From contig NZ_BJNV01000005.1 of the NCBI RefSeq assembly GCF_006539865.1, positions 39,322 through 103,321 on the forward strand: a stretch of DNA of 64,000 nucleotides, written 5' to 3'. Below the pieces are notes generated by a model that was not told the origin of the DNA, did not search any database, and was given only the letters and a program-made list of their open reading frames with translations. Source of the stretch: Zoogloea ramigera. Its GTDB lineage: Bacteria > Pseudomonadota > Gammaproteobacteria > Burkholderiales > Rhodocyclaceae. Each line of letters starts with the position of its first letter. Position 1 is the first letter of the stretch. This document shows positions 25,789 through 35,600 of this stretch, piece by piece. The position numbers and the translations under genes were made by a program.

Positions 25789-26660
25789 GGCTTTTTCTCC
25801 CTGGGTTCCATGGTTTCCAGCATCCGCAGCAGGCTCGCGGTGTCGTCCCGGGCACCGCCGGTCGCCATCAGCGCGTTGAGCTGCTGCCAGGTCTGGGCGG
25901 CCACCGGCAAGGGTGCGCCCAGCTGGCGGGCCTCGTCCATCAAAATGGCGAAATCCTTGTGGTGCAGGCGGGCCTGGATGCCGGGCACGAAGTCGCGCCG
26001 GGCCATCCGCCCGCCCATCACGTCGAGCACCCGCGAAGCCGCCGAGCCGCCCAGCAGCGCCTCGCGCACCCGGGCCAGGTCGAGCCCGTGGGCGCCCGCC
26101 AGGCGCATTGCCTCGGCCGAGGCCTGGATCGCATTCACCATGACCATCTGGTTGCAGGCCTTGGCCACCTGGCCGGCGCCGGCCGCGCCGATGTGCACCA
26201 CCGTCTTGCCCAGGCATTCGAACAACGGGCGCACCCGTTCGAGCACCGCCGCGTCGCCGCCGGCCATGATCGCCAGCGTCGCGTCCCGCGCGCCCTGCTC
26301 GCCGCCCGACACCGGCGCATCCAGCCAGCCGACACCCTTTTCGGCATAGCGCGCCGCCAGCCGCCGCGCCGTGGCCGGGGCGATGGTGCTCATGTCCACA
26401 TGCACCGCGCCCGGCGCGAAGCCCTCGATCAGCCCTGCAGCCAGCTGCTCGACGTCCGCGCTGGCGGTGATGATCGAGATCACCACCTCGCACTGCGCCG
26501 CCAGCTCGGCCGGCGTCGCGCACCAGGCGGCCCCTTCGGCCAAGAGCGCCGCCGCCGACTCGGGCCGCCGCGCCCACACCGCCAGCGTGTGCCCGGCCGC
26601 CATCAGGTGGCGGGCCATCGGCAGGCCCATGACGCCCAACCCGACAAATCCGACTCTCAC
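25782..26660 (-). CDS. NAD(P)-dependent beta-hydroxyacid dehydrogenase, second paralogue
   Basis: The 292-residue protein of the 3-hydroxyisobutyrate/tartronate-semialdehyde reductase family has the Rossmann motif VGFVGLGVMGLPMARHL at residues 3-19. It also has the substrate loop DAPVSGGEQGARDATLAIM and the catalytic lysine region GQVAKACNQMV. The start is a GTG at 26660, two bases after the stop of its neighbour. Compared with the upstream copy the substrate loop differs (EQGARDA versus EVGAISG), so the two probably use different hydroxyacids. Confidence 0.85.
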   Translation of the reverse strand: MRVGFVGLGVMGLPMARHLMAAGHTLAVWARRPESAAALLAEGAAWCATPAELAAQCEVVISIITASADVEQLAAGLIEGFAPGAVHVDMSTIAPATARRLAARYAEKGVGWLDAPVSGGEQGARDATLAIMAGGDAAVLERVRPLFECLGKTVVHIGAAGAGQVAKACNQMVMVNAIQASAEAMRLAGAHGLDLARVREALLGGSAASRVLDVMGGRMARRDFVPGIQARLHHKDFAILMDEARQLGAPLPVAAQTWQQLNALMATGGARDDTASLLRMLETMEPREKKPC

Positions 26661-26661
26661 C

Positions 26662-27534
26662 TCAGTCTCCCGACAGGCCTTCGAGCAGCTTCAGCGCGGC
26701 AACGGAGTCCTCCTCGCCCAGGCCGCTGCCGACCATCGCGTTGAAGAGCTGGGCGCTGGCCGCGCTGGTGGGCAGCATCAGGCCCAGGCGGTGGGCCTCC
26801 TGCAGCACGATGTTCATGTCCTTCTGGTGCATCCAGGCCTTGAAGCCCGGCTTGAAGTTGCGGTCGAGCATGCGCTGGCCGTGGTTTTCGAGGATGCGGC
26901 TGTAGGCGAAGCCGCCCAGCAGCGCCTCGCGCACGCGGCCGGCGTCGACGCCGCTCTTGCGCGCAAAGTTGAGCGCCTCGGCCACCGCCATCACGCCCAC
27001 CCCGGTGAGGATCTGGTTGCAGGCCTTGGTCACCTGGCCGGCCCCCGAACCGCCGATCAGCGTGACCGACTTGCCCATGCAGGCCAGCACCGGCTGCACC
27101 TTGTCGAAGGCCGCCGCGTCGCCGCCGACCATGATGGTCAGCCCGCCGCTGATCGCCCCCACCTCGCCGCCCGACACCGGCGCGTCGAGCATCGCGAGGC
27201 CCCGCTCGGCCATCTGAGCGGCGATCACCTGGGCCGCCGCCGGGGCGATGGTGCTCATGTCCACAAAGATCAACCCGGGCTTCGCGCCCTCGGCCACGCC
27301 GCCGACGCCCAGCGCCACCTGCTCCACGTCGGCCGCGTCGGAGACCATCGAGAACACCACGTCGCAGGCCGCGGCCACCTCGGCCGCGCTGCCGGCGCCC
27401 TTCGCCCCGGCCTCGAGCAACGGCGCCATCGACTCGGCGCGGCGCGCCCACACGGTGAGGTCAAAACCGCCCTTGAGGATGTTGAGCGCCATCGGACGCC
27501 CCATGATGCCCAGACCGACGAAACCGACTTTCAT
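26662..27534 (-). CDS. 2-hydroxy-3-oxopropionate reductase-like dehydrogenase (GarR/GlxR type)
   Basis: The 290-residue member of the beta-hydroxyacid dehydrogenase family shows VGFVGLGIMGRPMALNIL (cofactor binding), DAPVSGGEVGAISGGLTIMV (substrate loop) and GAGQVTKACNQIL (catalytic lysine). These fit tartronate semialdehyde reductase, which makes D-glycerate from 2-hydroxy-3-oxopropionate. Other glyoxylate/glycerate genes are not adjacent, so succinic-semialdehyde or 3-hydroxyisobutyrate reduction are alternatives. It is the first gene of the run ending in azlD. Confidence 0.85.
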   Translation of the reverse strand: MKVGFVGLGIMGRPMALNILKGGFDLTVWARRAESMAPLLEAGAKGAGSAAEVAAACDVVFSMVSDAADVEQVALGVGGVAEGAKPGLIFVDMSTIAPAAAQVIAAQMAERGLAMLDAPVSGGEVGAISGGLTIMVGGDAAAFDKVQPVLACMGKSVTLIGGSGAGQVTKACNQILTGVGVMAVAEALNFARKSGVDAGRVREALLGGFAYSRILENHGQRMLDRNFKPGFKAWMHQKDMNIVLQEAHRLGLMLPTSAASAQLFNAMVGSGLGEEDSVAALKLLEGLSGD

Positions 27535-27580
27535 GAACTGTCCTTAAATGGGGAAAAGGGGCGAGGGTAGCCGGCGCGGC

Positions 27581-27665
27581 GGGAAGTGGGAAGTAGGAAG
27601 TGGGTAGTGGGGCGGTATTGACGTGTGCGCTGGCGACAGCACGCTCCCCACTCCCCACTCCCCAC
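27581..27665. repeat. Purine-rich and pyrimidine-rich low-complexity tracts upstream of ybiB-like gene
   Basis: At 27581-27614 the plus strand is almost all purine with repeated GGGAAGTGGGAAGT-like units. At 27644-27665 it is CTCCCCACT repeated, and the two tracts are partly complementary (AGTGGGG / CCCCACT). They lie between the divergent dehydrogenase and ybiB-like genes. This could form alternative DNA structures or a leader hairpin. It is otherwise unexplained. Confidence 0.6.
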
Positions 27666-27707
27666 GCGCTAAACTCGCGCACTCTCACCCAGCAGCGGAA
27701 TCCCCCC

Positions 27708-28631
27708 ATGTCCTACGCCCCCTTCATCAAGGAGATCGGCCGCGGGCCGAAAGGCTCCAAGCCCCTCAGCGTGCAGCAGGCCGAATCCCTCTTCGGCGAC
27801 ATGATGGACGGCCGTGTGCCCGACCTCGAGCTCGGCGCGATCATCCTGTCGATGCGCATCAAGGCTGAGAGCACCGACGAGCTGCTCGGCTTCCAGCAGG
27901 CCCTCGACGCCCGCTGCGCCCGCCTCGCGGTGCCCGCCGGGCCGCGCCTGGTGGTGCTGCCCACCTACAACGGCGCCCGCCGCCAGCCCAACCTGATGCC
28001 GCTGGTGGCGCTGCTGCTGGCGCGCCAGGGCGTGCCGGTGCTGATCCAGGGCCGGCATGATTTCGAGACCCGCGTCAGCCCCTTCGAGTTGCTTGCGGCG
28101 CTGGACATCACCCCCGCCGCCAGCATCGCCGAGGCAGAGGCGCGTCTCGCCGGCGAGCATCTGGCCTGCCTGCCCCTCGGCCTCCTCGCCCCCGGCCTCG
28201 AGCCGCTGCTCGCGCTGCGCGTGCGGCTGGGCGTGCGCAACAGCGCCCACACCCTCGCCAAGCTCCTCGACCCGGCCCCCGGCCACAGCGTGCGGGTGGT
28301 CTCGGTGACCCACCCCGAATACCTCGAGCGGATGCACGCCCACCTGGTCGCCCAGGGTGGCGTGGCCCTGCTGCTGCGCGGCACCGAGGGCGAAGCCTTC
28401 GCCAACCCCCGCCGCCGCCCGCGCCTCGAAGCCTTCGCCAACGGCAAGGCCTGGGACGCCTTCCCCGCCGAAGAGGGCGGCGCCCCGCCCCTCGAGACCC
28501 TGCCCGACCAGCCCGAAGTGGAAGCCAACGCCGCGCTGATCCGCGCCATGCTGGCAGGCAGCCTGCCCACGCCCCAGCCCATCCTCGACCAGGTCGCCGC
28601 CCTCGCCGAGCTCGCCCGCACGCCGCGCTGA
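27708..28631 (+). CDS. ybiB: YbiB/TrpD2 family DNA-binding protein
   Basis: The 307-residue protein has the glycosyltransferase family 3 fold of anthranilate phosphoribosyltransferase: N-terminal helical GDMMDGRVPDLELGAIILSMRIK and then a nucleotide-fold core. It lacks the strict TrpD substrate motifs. It corresponds to E. coli YbiB (TrpD2), a nucleic-acid-binding protein linked to the SOS response. The ATG at 27708 is where homology begins. It stands alone between a divergent operon and the caspase gene. No phosphoribosyltransferase activity should be assumed. Confidence 0.82.
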   Translation: MSYAPFIKEIGRGPKGSKPLSVQQAESLFGDMMDGRVPDLELGAIILSMRIKAESTDELLGFQQALDARCARLAVPAGPRLVVLPTYNGARRQPNLMPLVALLLARQGVPVLIQGRHDFETRVSPFELLAALDITPAASIAEAEARLAGEHLACLPLGLLAPGLEPLLALRVRLGVRNSAHTLAKLLDPAPGHSVRVVSVTHPEYLERMHAHLVAQGGVALLLRGTEGEAFANPRRRPRLEAFANGKAWDAFPAEEGGAPPLETLPDQPEVEANAALIRAMLAGSLPTPQPILDQVAALAELARTPR

Positions 28632-28647
28632 GCGCCCTGGATGCCCG

Positions 28648-28675
28648 TTGACCTTTGCCGGCCTCCTGCTTAACT
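28648..28675 (+). promoter_or_regulatory. Possible sigma-70 promoter of the caspase-CHAT pair
   Basis: TTGACC (28648-28653) is followed after 16 bases by TTAACT (28670-28675). The -35 box is good and the -10 box weak. It lies 47 bases ahead of the caspase ATG. Tentative. Confidence 0.3.
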
Positions 28676-28721
28676 GAAACAAGAAGGCGGCACTGCCATG
28701 ACAAACAACGGGAGACAGACC

Positions 28722-29519
28722 ATGAGCAAGAAGGCGCTGTGCATCGGCATCAACGACTACCCGGGCACCCAGAACGACCTCTCCGGCTGCGTGAATGACG
28801 CCAACGACTGGGCTGCGGCCCTCACCGCCCGCGGCTTCGCCGTCACCAAGCTGATCGACGCCCAGGCCACCAAGGCAGCCATGGTGTCGGCCATCAGCGG
28901 CCTGGTGGGCGGCGCAGCCAAGGGCGACAGCGTGGTCATCACCTACTCGGGCCACGGCACCTGGGTGCCCGACCAGAACGGCGACGAGCCCGACGGCCGC
29001 GACGAGGGCCTGTGCCCGTGGGACATCGGCTCCGGCAAGGTGCTCCTCGACGACGAGATCGCCGCGCTGTTCGCACACCGGGCCGCTGGCGTACGCGTGC
29101 TGCTGATTTCCGACAGCTGCCACTCGGGCTCCGTCACCAAGGGCGACAGCGACGACCTCGACGCCGGCATGCCCCGCGCCCGCTTCCTGCCCCCCAGCGT
29201 CTGGATGAAGGCCGACGAGCTCCCGGCCTCCCGTGTCTCCAGCCTGCCCATCATCAGCGGCATGTCCCGCAGCGGGGGCGACCTGCTGATGGCCGGCTGC
29301 CTCGACACCCAGTTCAGCTGGGACACCCGCTTCAAGGGCCGCCCCAACGGCGCCTTCACCTATTACGCCCTCAAGACCCTCGCCGCGCTGCCGGCCGGGG
29401 CCAGCTACGCCCAGTGGTTCAAGGCCATCACCCCCACCTACCTGCCCACCAACCAGCTGCCCCAGAACCCGCAGCTCTTCGGCAGCCGTACGGCCCGCGC
29501 GTGGAAGGTGTTTGCCTGA
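28722..29519 (+). CDS. Caspase family (peptidase C14) protease
   Basis: The 265-residue single-domain metacaspase-like protease opens with KKALCIGINDYPGTQNDLSGC. It has the catalytic dyad His78 (ITYSGHGTWV) and Cys133 (ISDSCHSGS), with the DEGLCPWD acidic patch between them. There is no signal peptide, so it is cytosolic. Caspase-fold enzymes of this type cut after arginine or lysine and often act in programmed responses. The ATG at 28722 has GGGAGA about 7 bases upstream; ATG 28698 is possible. It lies 111 bases before the giant hydrolase-CHAT gene on the same strand, so a shared role is likely but unproven. Confidence 0.9.
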   Translation: MSKKALCIGINDYPGTQNDLSGCVNDANDWAAALTARGFAVTKLIDAQATKAAMVSAISGLVGGAAKGDSVVITYSGHGTWVPDQNGDEPDGRDEGLCPWDIGSGKVLLDDEIAALFAHRAAGVRVLLISDSCHSGSVTKGDSDDLDAGMPRARFLPPSVWMKADELPASRVSSLPIISGMSRSGGDLLMAGCLDTQFSWDTRFKGRPNGAFTYYALKTLAALPAGASYAQWFKAITPTYLPTNQLPQNPQLFGSRTARAWKVFA

Positions 29520-29630
29520 CGGTGCGCCCCCGGTGTCACCGAGTTAACAGATAAGCCCGCCCCCGCCCTCGGGGTGGGCGGCCTGCCTGATGCCGGTCCC
29601 TCCCCGGACCGTCCCTTCCGGGAGATCGTC

Positions 29631-32600
29631 GTGCCCACCGCCACCACCCGGCTCCGCCTGCCCGCCGCCGCCCCCTCGAGCGCCACCCCCGCCACCCTCC
29701 CGGGCGTGCTTACAAAGCCCGGCAGCCGGGCCGTCGGCGCCGCGCCCGACCCCCTGCTGCCCGACATCCTCACGCCCCTGCAAAGCTGGCGCCTCGCCGG
29801 CACCAGCCGCAGTGACGAGGCCCCCAGCCCGGCGGCCCTCGACGCCGACAGCCGCCTGCTCGCCCTCGAGGCCACCGACGGCACGACGCTCTTCATCCGC
29901 GCCGACGAACTCGCCGCCCGCCTGGGCCGCCTGGCCCTCGCCCAGCCCGCCCTGATCGGCCCGGACGGGGCCGTCGACCTCGCCGCCTTCCGCCCCCGCG
30001 ACGCCTCCAGCCGCGGGCTCGGCCAGTGGCTGTGGCGCCAGGTCACCGCCCTGGCCGTCAAGCCCGACGACATCACCGAGCTGGCCCGGGCGCGGGCGTC
30101 CGAATGGCTGGGCGGCAAGGTCGAGGATCTGGCCGTCGCCGGCGCCTCAACCCTCGGCGCCAAGGCCATCGTCTCGGTGATCGAAGAGCGGCTCGCCGGC
30201 CCCCCGGGGCTGTACCCCTGGTCCGGCGGCGCCCTCAACGACACCGACCGGCTCGAGAGCGGCGCCCCCCGCCTCGCCGGGCTGGCCGGGCGCCCGGCGC
30301 TGGTCTTCATCCACGGCACCGGCTCCCACACCCTGGGCGGCTTCGGCGCGCTGCCCGGCAGCAAGGCCTGGGCCGACCTGCAGCGGCAGTTCGGCGAGCA
30401 CATTTATGGTTTCGAGCACCGCACCTTCTCCGAGAGCCCAGTCGACAACGCCCTGCAGCTCCTGGCGGTGCTGCCCAGGGGGGCCCGGCTCCATCTGGTC
30501 ACCCATTCCCGCGGGGGCCTGGTGGGCGACCTGCTGTGCCTCGACACCGCCCCGGGCAACAGCCAGGCGCTCGACAGCCTGATCGCCGACTTCCGCCGCC
30601 GGCCGCGGCCCGACGAGGCCCCCCGCGAACAGGCCGACCCGGCCCTCGCCCGCCAGCGCGAAACCTGGGCGGCGGAAGAGCGCAAGAGGCTCGGCAAGCT
30701 GGTCGGCCTGCTGCGCACCAAGGATGTCCGCGTGGAACGCTATGTGCGCGTCGCCTGCCCGGCCCGGGGGACCTCGCTGCTCACCGACAACCTCGACATC
30801 TTTCTGTCCGGCCTGTTCACGCTGGTCCGCAAGTTCGGCAGCCTGGGCGCCCAGGCCGCGGGCGGCGCCATCGGCGGGCCCGGCGCCGGCGCCGCAGCGG
30901 CGGCGGCCACCGAGCGGGGGCTGCGCTTCCTCGGCCGGATGCTCATCGAAGTCGCCGACAAGCGCCTCCAGGCCCACGCCCTGCCGGGCATCGAGGCGAT
31001 GCTGCCCGACTCGCCGCTGGGCAGCCTGCTCGGCCGCGCCGCCAGCCGCGAGGGGCTCAGGATGGGCGTCATCACCGGCGACATCGAAGGCGGCGGCCTC
31101 CTCAAGCGCCTCGGCCGGATGTTCACCGACTCGGTCTTCTTCGAGCAGGCTGACAACGATCTGGTGGTGGACACCCGCTCGATGTACGGCGGCATCGCCT
31201 GGCAGGCCGGTGCCCGGGCCCTCTTCGTCCAGGGCGAAAACGTCAATCACTTCCGTTACTTCCGCGACGACACCCCCGCCCCCTCCGGCCAGCCCCTGCC
31301 CCGCGCCCTGCAGGGCTGGCTGGCCGCCGACGACCCCACCGGCCTCCCCGACTGGGAGGCCCCCGCCATCGCCGAACCCGAGCCCGAACTCCCTCCGGCA
31401 GGCAGCAGCCGGGGTGCCGGCCGGGCCCCACTGCTGCTCTTCCTGCCCGGCATCATGGGCAGCCGCCTGAAAGCCGACGGCGAGCTGATCTGGCTCGAGC
31501 CCCTGCGCCTCGCCGGGGGCGGGCTCAAACGCATCGGCATCGACCACGAGGCCGAGGTGCCGGCCAAGGACGGGCTCGTGGCGCTGGCCTACGGCAACCT
31601 CGAGCGCTACCTCCGGCGCTCCCATGAGGTGGAGCCCTGGCCCTACGACTGGCGCAAACCCCTCTCCGAGCTCGGCAAGAAGTTCGCCCAGCGCCTCGAA
31701 CAGGCCCTGGACGACCACCCGGACATGCCGGTTCGCATCCTCGCCCACAGCATGGGCGGGCTGGTGGTGCGCGCCGCCCTGGCCACCCGACCCGGCCTGT
31801 GGGACAAGTTCGTCGCCCGGGACGGCAACCGGCTGGTGATGCTCGGCACCCCCAACAAGGGCTCGCACCTCTTCGTCGAAACATTGCTGGGCCAGTCCGA
31901 CACCATCCGCACCCTGGCCCGGCTCGACCTCGCCCACGACCTGCAGGACATCCTCGACATCGTCGCCGCCTTCCCCGGCGCCCTCCAGCTGCTGCCCGCC
32001 CCCGGCTTCGTCGATACCGACGGCCGCCCCCCGCGCAACTTCTACGAGCGCAGCACCTGGGACACCCTCGCCGCCCTCAACGACGACTTCTGGTTCGGCA
32101 AGGCCCTCTGCGGGCGCCCCAGCCAGGGCCGGCTGGACGAGGCCCGCGACACCTGGGCCGCCATCGCCGACACCCGCTGGGTCGGCAGCGCCCCCGAGCG
32201 CATCGCCTACGTCTTCGGCCAGGCCGACAACACCCCCTGCGGCGTGCTCGAACAGAGCCGCAACGGCAAGCCCGTCGGGCTCGTGATGCGCGGCACGCCC
32301 CAGGGTGACGGCTCGGTGACCTGGGCGGCCGGCGACCTGCCCGGACTGCCCGCCGAGCGCAAATGGCTGATGCCCGTCGACCACATGGGGCTCACCAGCA
32401 CCCGCAACTATTTCGAAGACATCGACGCCCTCCTCGTCACCGGCAATCCGCGCAGCCTGGCCCGGCTGCCGGCAAGCCGCGGCGAGGGCGCGGCCGAGGT
32501 GCGCAGCTACCGCGCCGGCCCGCCCGAAGGCTATCTCTCCGAACCCGAGGCCACAGCGCGCATCCTCGGTGGCCGCCTGCGCCCGGCCATCCGCCGCCCC

Positions 32601-35600
32601 CGCAGCAGCGAGGTCCGCGTCTCGGTGCGGGCGATGGACCTGCGTTTCCTGCAACAGCCCGTGCTGTGCGGCCATTACCGGGGCGACCCGATCGCCGCCG
32701 CCGAGGGCATCATCGACCGCCACCTGGTGAATGGCGCCCTCAGCCACCGCCAGCGCCTGGGCATCCACTCGGGCGAGCTGGGCAACGCCACCATCGTGCT
32801 GATGCCCCGCAACCGCGAGGAGCGCCGTCGCCACAGCGGCTGCGGCGCGGTGGTCGTCGGCCTGGGCGAGATGGGGCACATCGACGCCGACGGGGTGACC
32901 CAGGCCGTGCGCGCCGGCGTGCTGCGCTACCTGCTCCACGCCTCCGACCGCTATGGCGAGGAATGTCTCGACGAGCCCGCCCCGCCCACCGACAGGGCCG
33001 ACGCCCCGCTGCGCCTCAAGCTCGCCAGCCTGCTGATCGGCACCAACTCGGCCGCCCGGCTCGACGTGGCTGACGCCGTGCGGGCAGTCACCCTGGGCGT
33101 GCTGCAGGCCAACCGCGAGTTCGACCAGGGCGCCGAGAGCCGCAACGCCCGGCGGGCCATCGTGGCCGACCTCGAGTTCGTCGAGATCTACCGCGACACC
33201 GCCATCGCCGCCGCGCGGGCCGTCCTGGCCCTCGGCGGCCGGCTCGAAGCCGATCTCAAGCGGCTCGGCTACACCCTCAAGCCGGCCGACACGCTCAGCT
33301 GCGGCGAAGGCATCCGCCAGCGCCTCGACGCAACCCCCTTCAGCGACTACTGGCCGCGCCTGGTCGCCTGCGACGCCGACGCGGAGGCCACGTCATACGG
33401 CCCCGACAGCGTCACCCCGCGCTTCCAGATCCCCATCCCGCGGGATGCCCTGCGCCGCATCCTCAGCCTCTACGGCCACGCCGACGAGGTGCGCAACGGC
33501 CAGCTACCCATCCCCACCGGGCTCGACGTGCCGCCCACCACCCACTACGCCGAGCGCATCAAGTTCATCTACATGGGCGAGCGGGCGCGGGCTGAGAGCA
33601 TCGTCCAGCAGCGCCAGCCGGGCCTCGTCGAAACCTTCACCCGCAGCGCCCTGAACGGCCCCAACAGCACCGCCTACACCCGCGAGCTCGGCTTCGGCAA
33701 CACCCTCTTCCAGCTGCTCGTGCCCCCCGAGTTCAAGGCCGCCGCCCGCAAGACGAGCAACCTGATCCTGGTCGTCGACGAAGCCACCGCCAACCTGCCC
33801 TGGGAGATGCTCGAGGCCGACGGCAAACCGCTGGTCGAAAAAACCCGCGTCATCCGCCAGTTCATGACCCAGCGCTTCCGCCGCGAGGTGGTGCGCACCG
33901 ACAGCCTGAGCGCCTGCATCATCGCCAACCCGGACACCGAGGGCTTCAACGCCCAGTTCGGCGGCGCCGGCTGGCAAACCCGCAGCGGGCCCGACGGGCA
34001 GGCCGAGCGCGACAGCCTCGCCGACCTGCCCGGCTCCACCCTCGAAGGCGACGCGATCCGCGGCATTCTCGAAGGCGCTGGCTACCAGATCGCCTACGCC
34101 CCGCCCGACAGCCGCGCGGCCGACGTATTCACCCGCCTGTTCGCCCAGCCCTGCCGGGTGCTGGTCATCTCGGCCCACGGCATCTACGGCCGCAAGGCCG
34201 CCGACGGCAGCTACCGCAGCGGCGTGGTGCTGTCCGACGGCCTGCTGCTGTCCGCCGCCGAGATCGGGCTGATGGAAACCGTGCCCGACCTGGTCTTCCT
34301 CAACTGCTGCCACCTGGGCAAGATCGGCCCGGAGCTCGGCGACGGGAGCAACCGGCTCGCCTACAGCCTGTCCCGCGAGCTCATCGAGATGGGCGTGCGC
34401 TGCGTCGTCGCCGCCGGCTGGGAAGTCCGCGACGACGCCGGCCAGACCTTCGCCGAAACCTTCTTCGAGCAGATGGCCATCGCCGGAGCCAACTTCGGCA
34501 ACGCCATCCACGTCGCCCGCCGCGTCGCCCGCGAGCGCCACCCCGACTGCAACACCTGGGGCGCCTACCAGGCCTACGGCGACCCCGCCTTCGCGCTGCG
34601 CACCCAGCCCCCCGAAGCCCGCGACGAGCAGCCCCTGCTGGCGCCCGACGAGTTGATCGACTGGCTCGAGCAACGCTGCCTCGCCCTGCAGCTCCCCGAC
34701 GGGCAGGCCCGCCGCGGCGAGATCGGCTTCAAGGCGCTCAAGGCGCAGGTCGACAAACGGCTCGGCAAGGTCCAGGCCGACTGGGCCACGCTGCCGGAAG
34801 TCCAGCAGGCGATCGGCAGCCTGTATGCCGAATTCGGGCCCGACGGCTTCGAGGCGGCCCACGGCGCCCTCCTGCAGGCCGTGGCCGGCAACTCCGGGCA
34901 GGGGCGCGTGGCGATCCAGGCCATCGAGCTGCTGGCCAACATCGAGGCCCGCCAAGCCGAGAGGCTGGCCCGCCAGGGCCGGCCGGGCGCGCTGCAGATG
35001 GCCGACGACGCGGTGGCCCGCATCGAGGCCCTGGTGCGCCTCTCGGCCGCGTCGCCCACCGCCCCGCAGCCCGCGGCGCCCGCGGGTAGCCGGCCCAACG
35101 TGGAGCGCCAGTCCATCCTCGGCAGCGCCTACAAGCGCAAGGCCATCGTCCAGCTGCTCGAGAGGCACGCCTGGAAAGACATCCAGCCAACCCTCGCCCT
35201 GGCGCGGGACGCCTACGCCCGCGGCGCCGGTGAGCCCGACAGCCCCGACTGGGACCCGTACGGCCTCATCAACCGGCTCCAGCTCGACGCCCTGCTCGGC
35301 GACGAGGCTGCGGTGGATGCGGGCCTGATCGCCAAGTGCCAGGACGCCGCACGCAGCCGCTTCGACCAGACCGGGGAGTTCTTCGATGCCATCAAGCCGG
35401 TCGATGCCAGCCTCGCCCTGTGGCTGGCCGACACCAGGAGCCTGGGGCCCGACCCCGGCGCCGAACTGAAAAGCCTGTATCGGGACGCCGTGCACCAGCT
35501 TTACCGCTCCGCACTCGAGTTCGACTCGGTGGTCACGCAGCTGAACCTGCTGGCCGACTTCCTGCGCTGCCGCGACGCCGACGACCCGCGCTGCGCCGTG

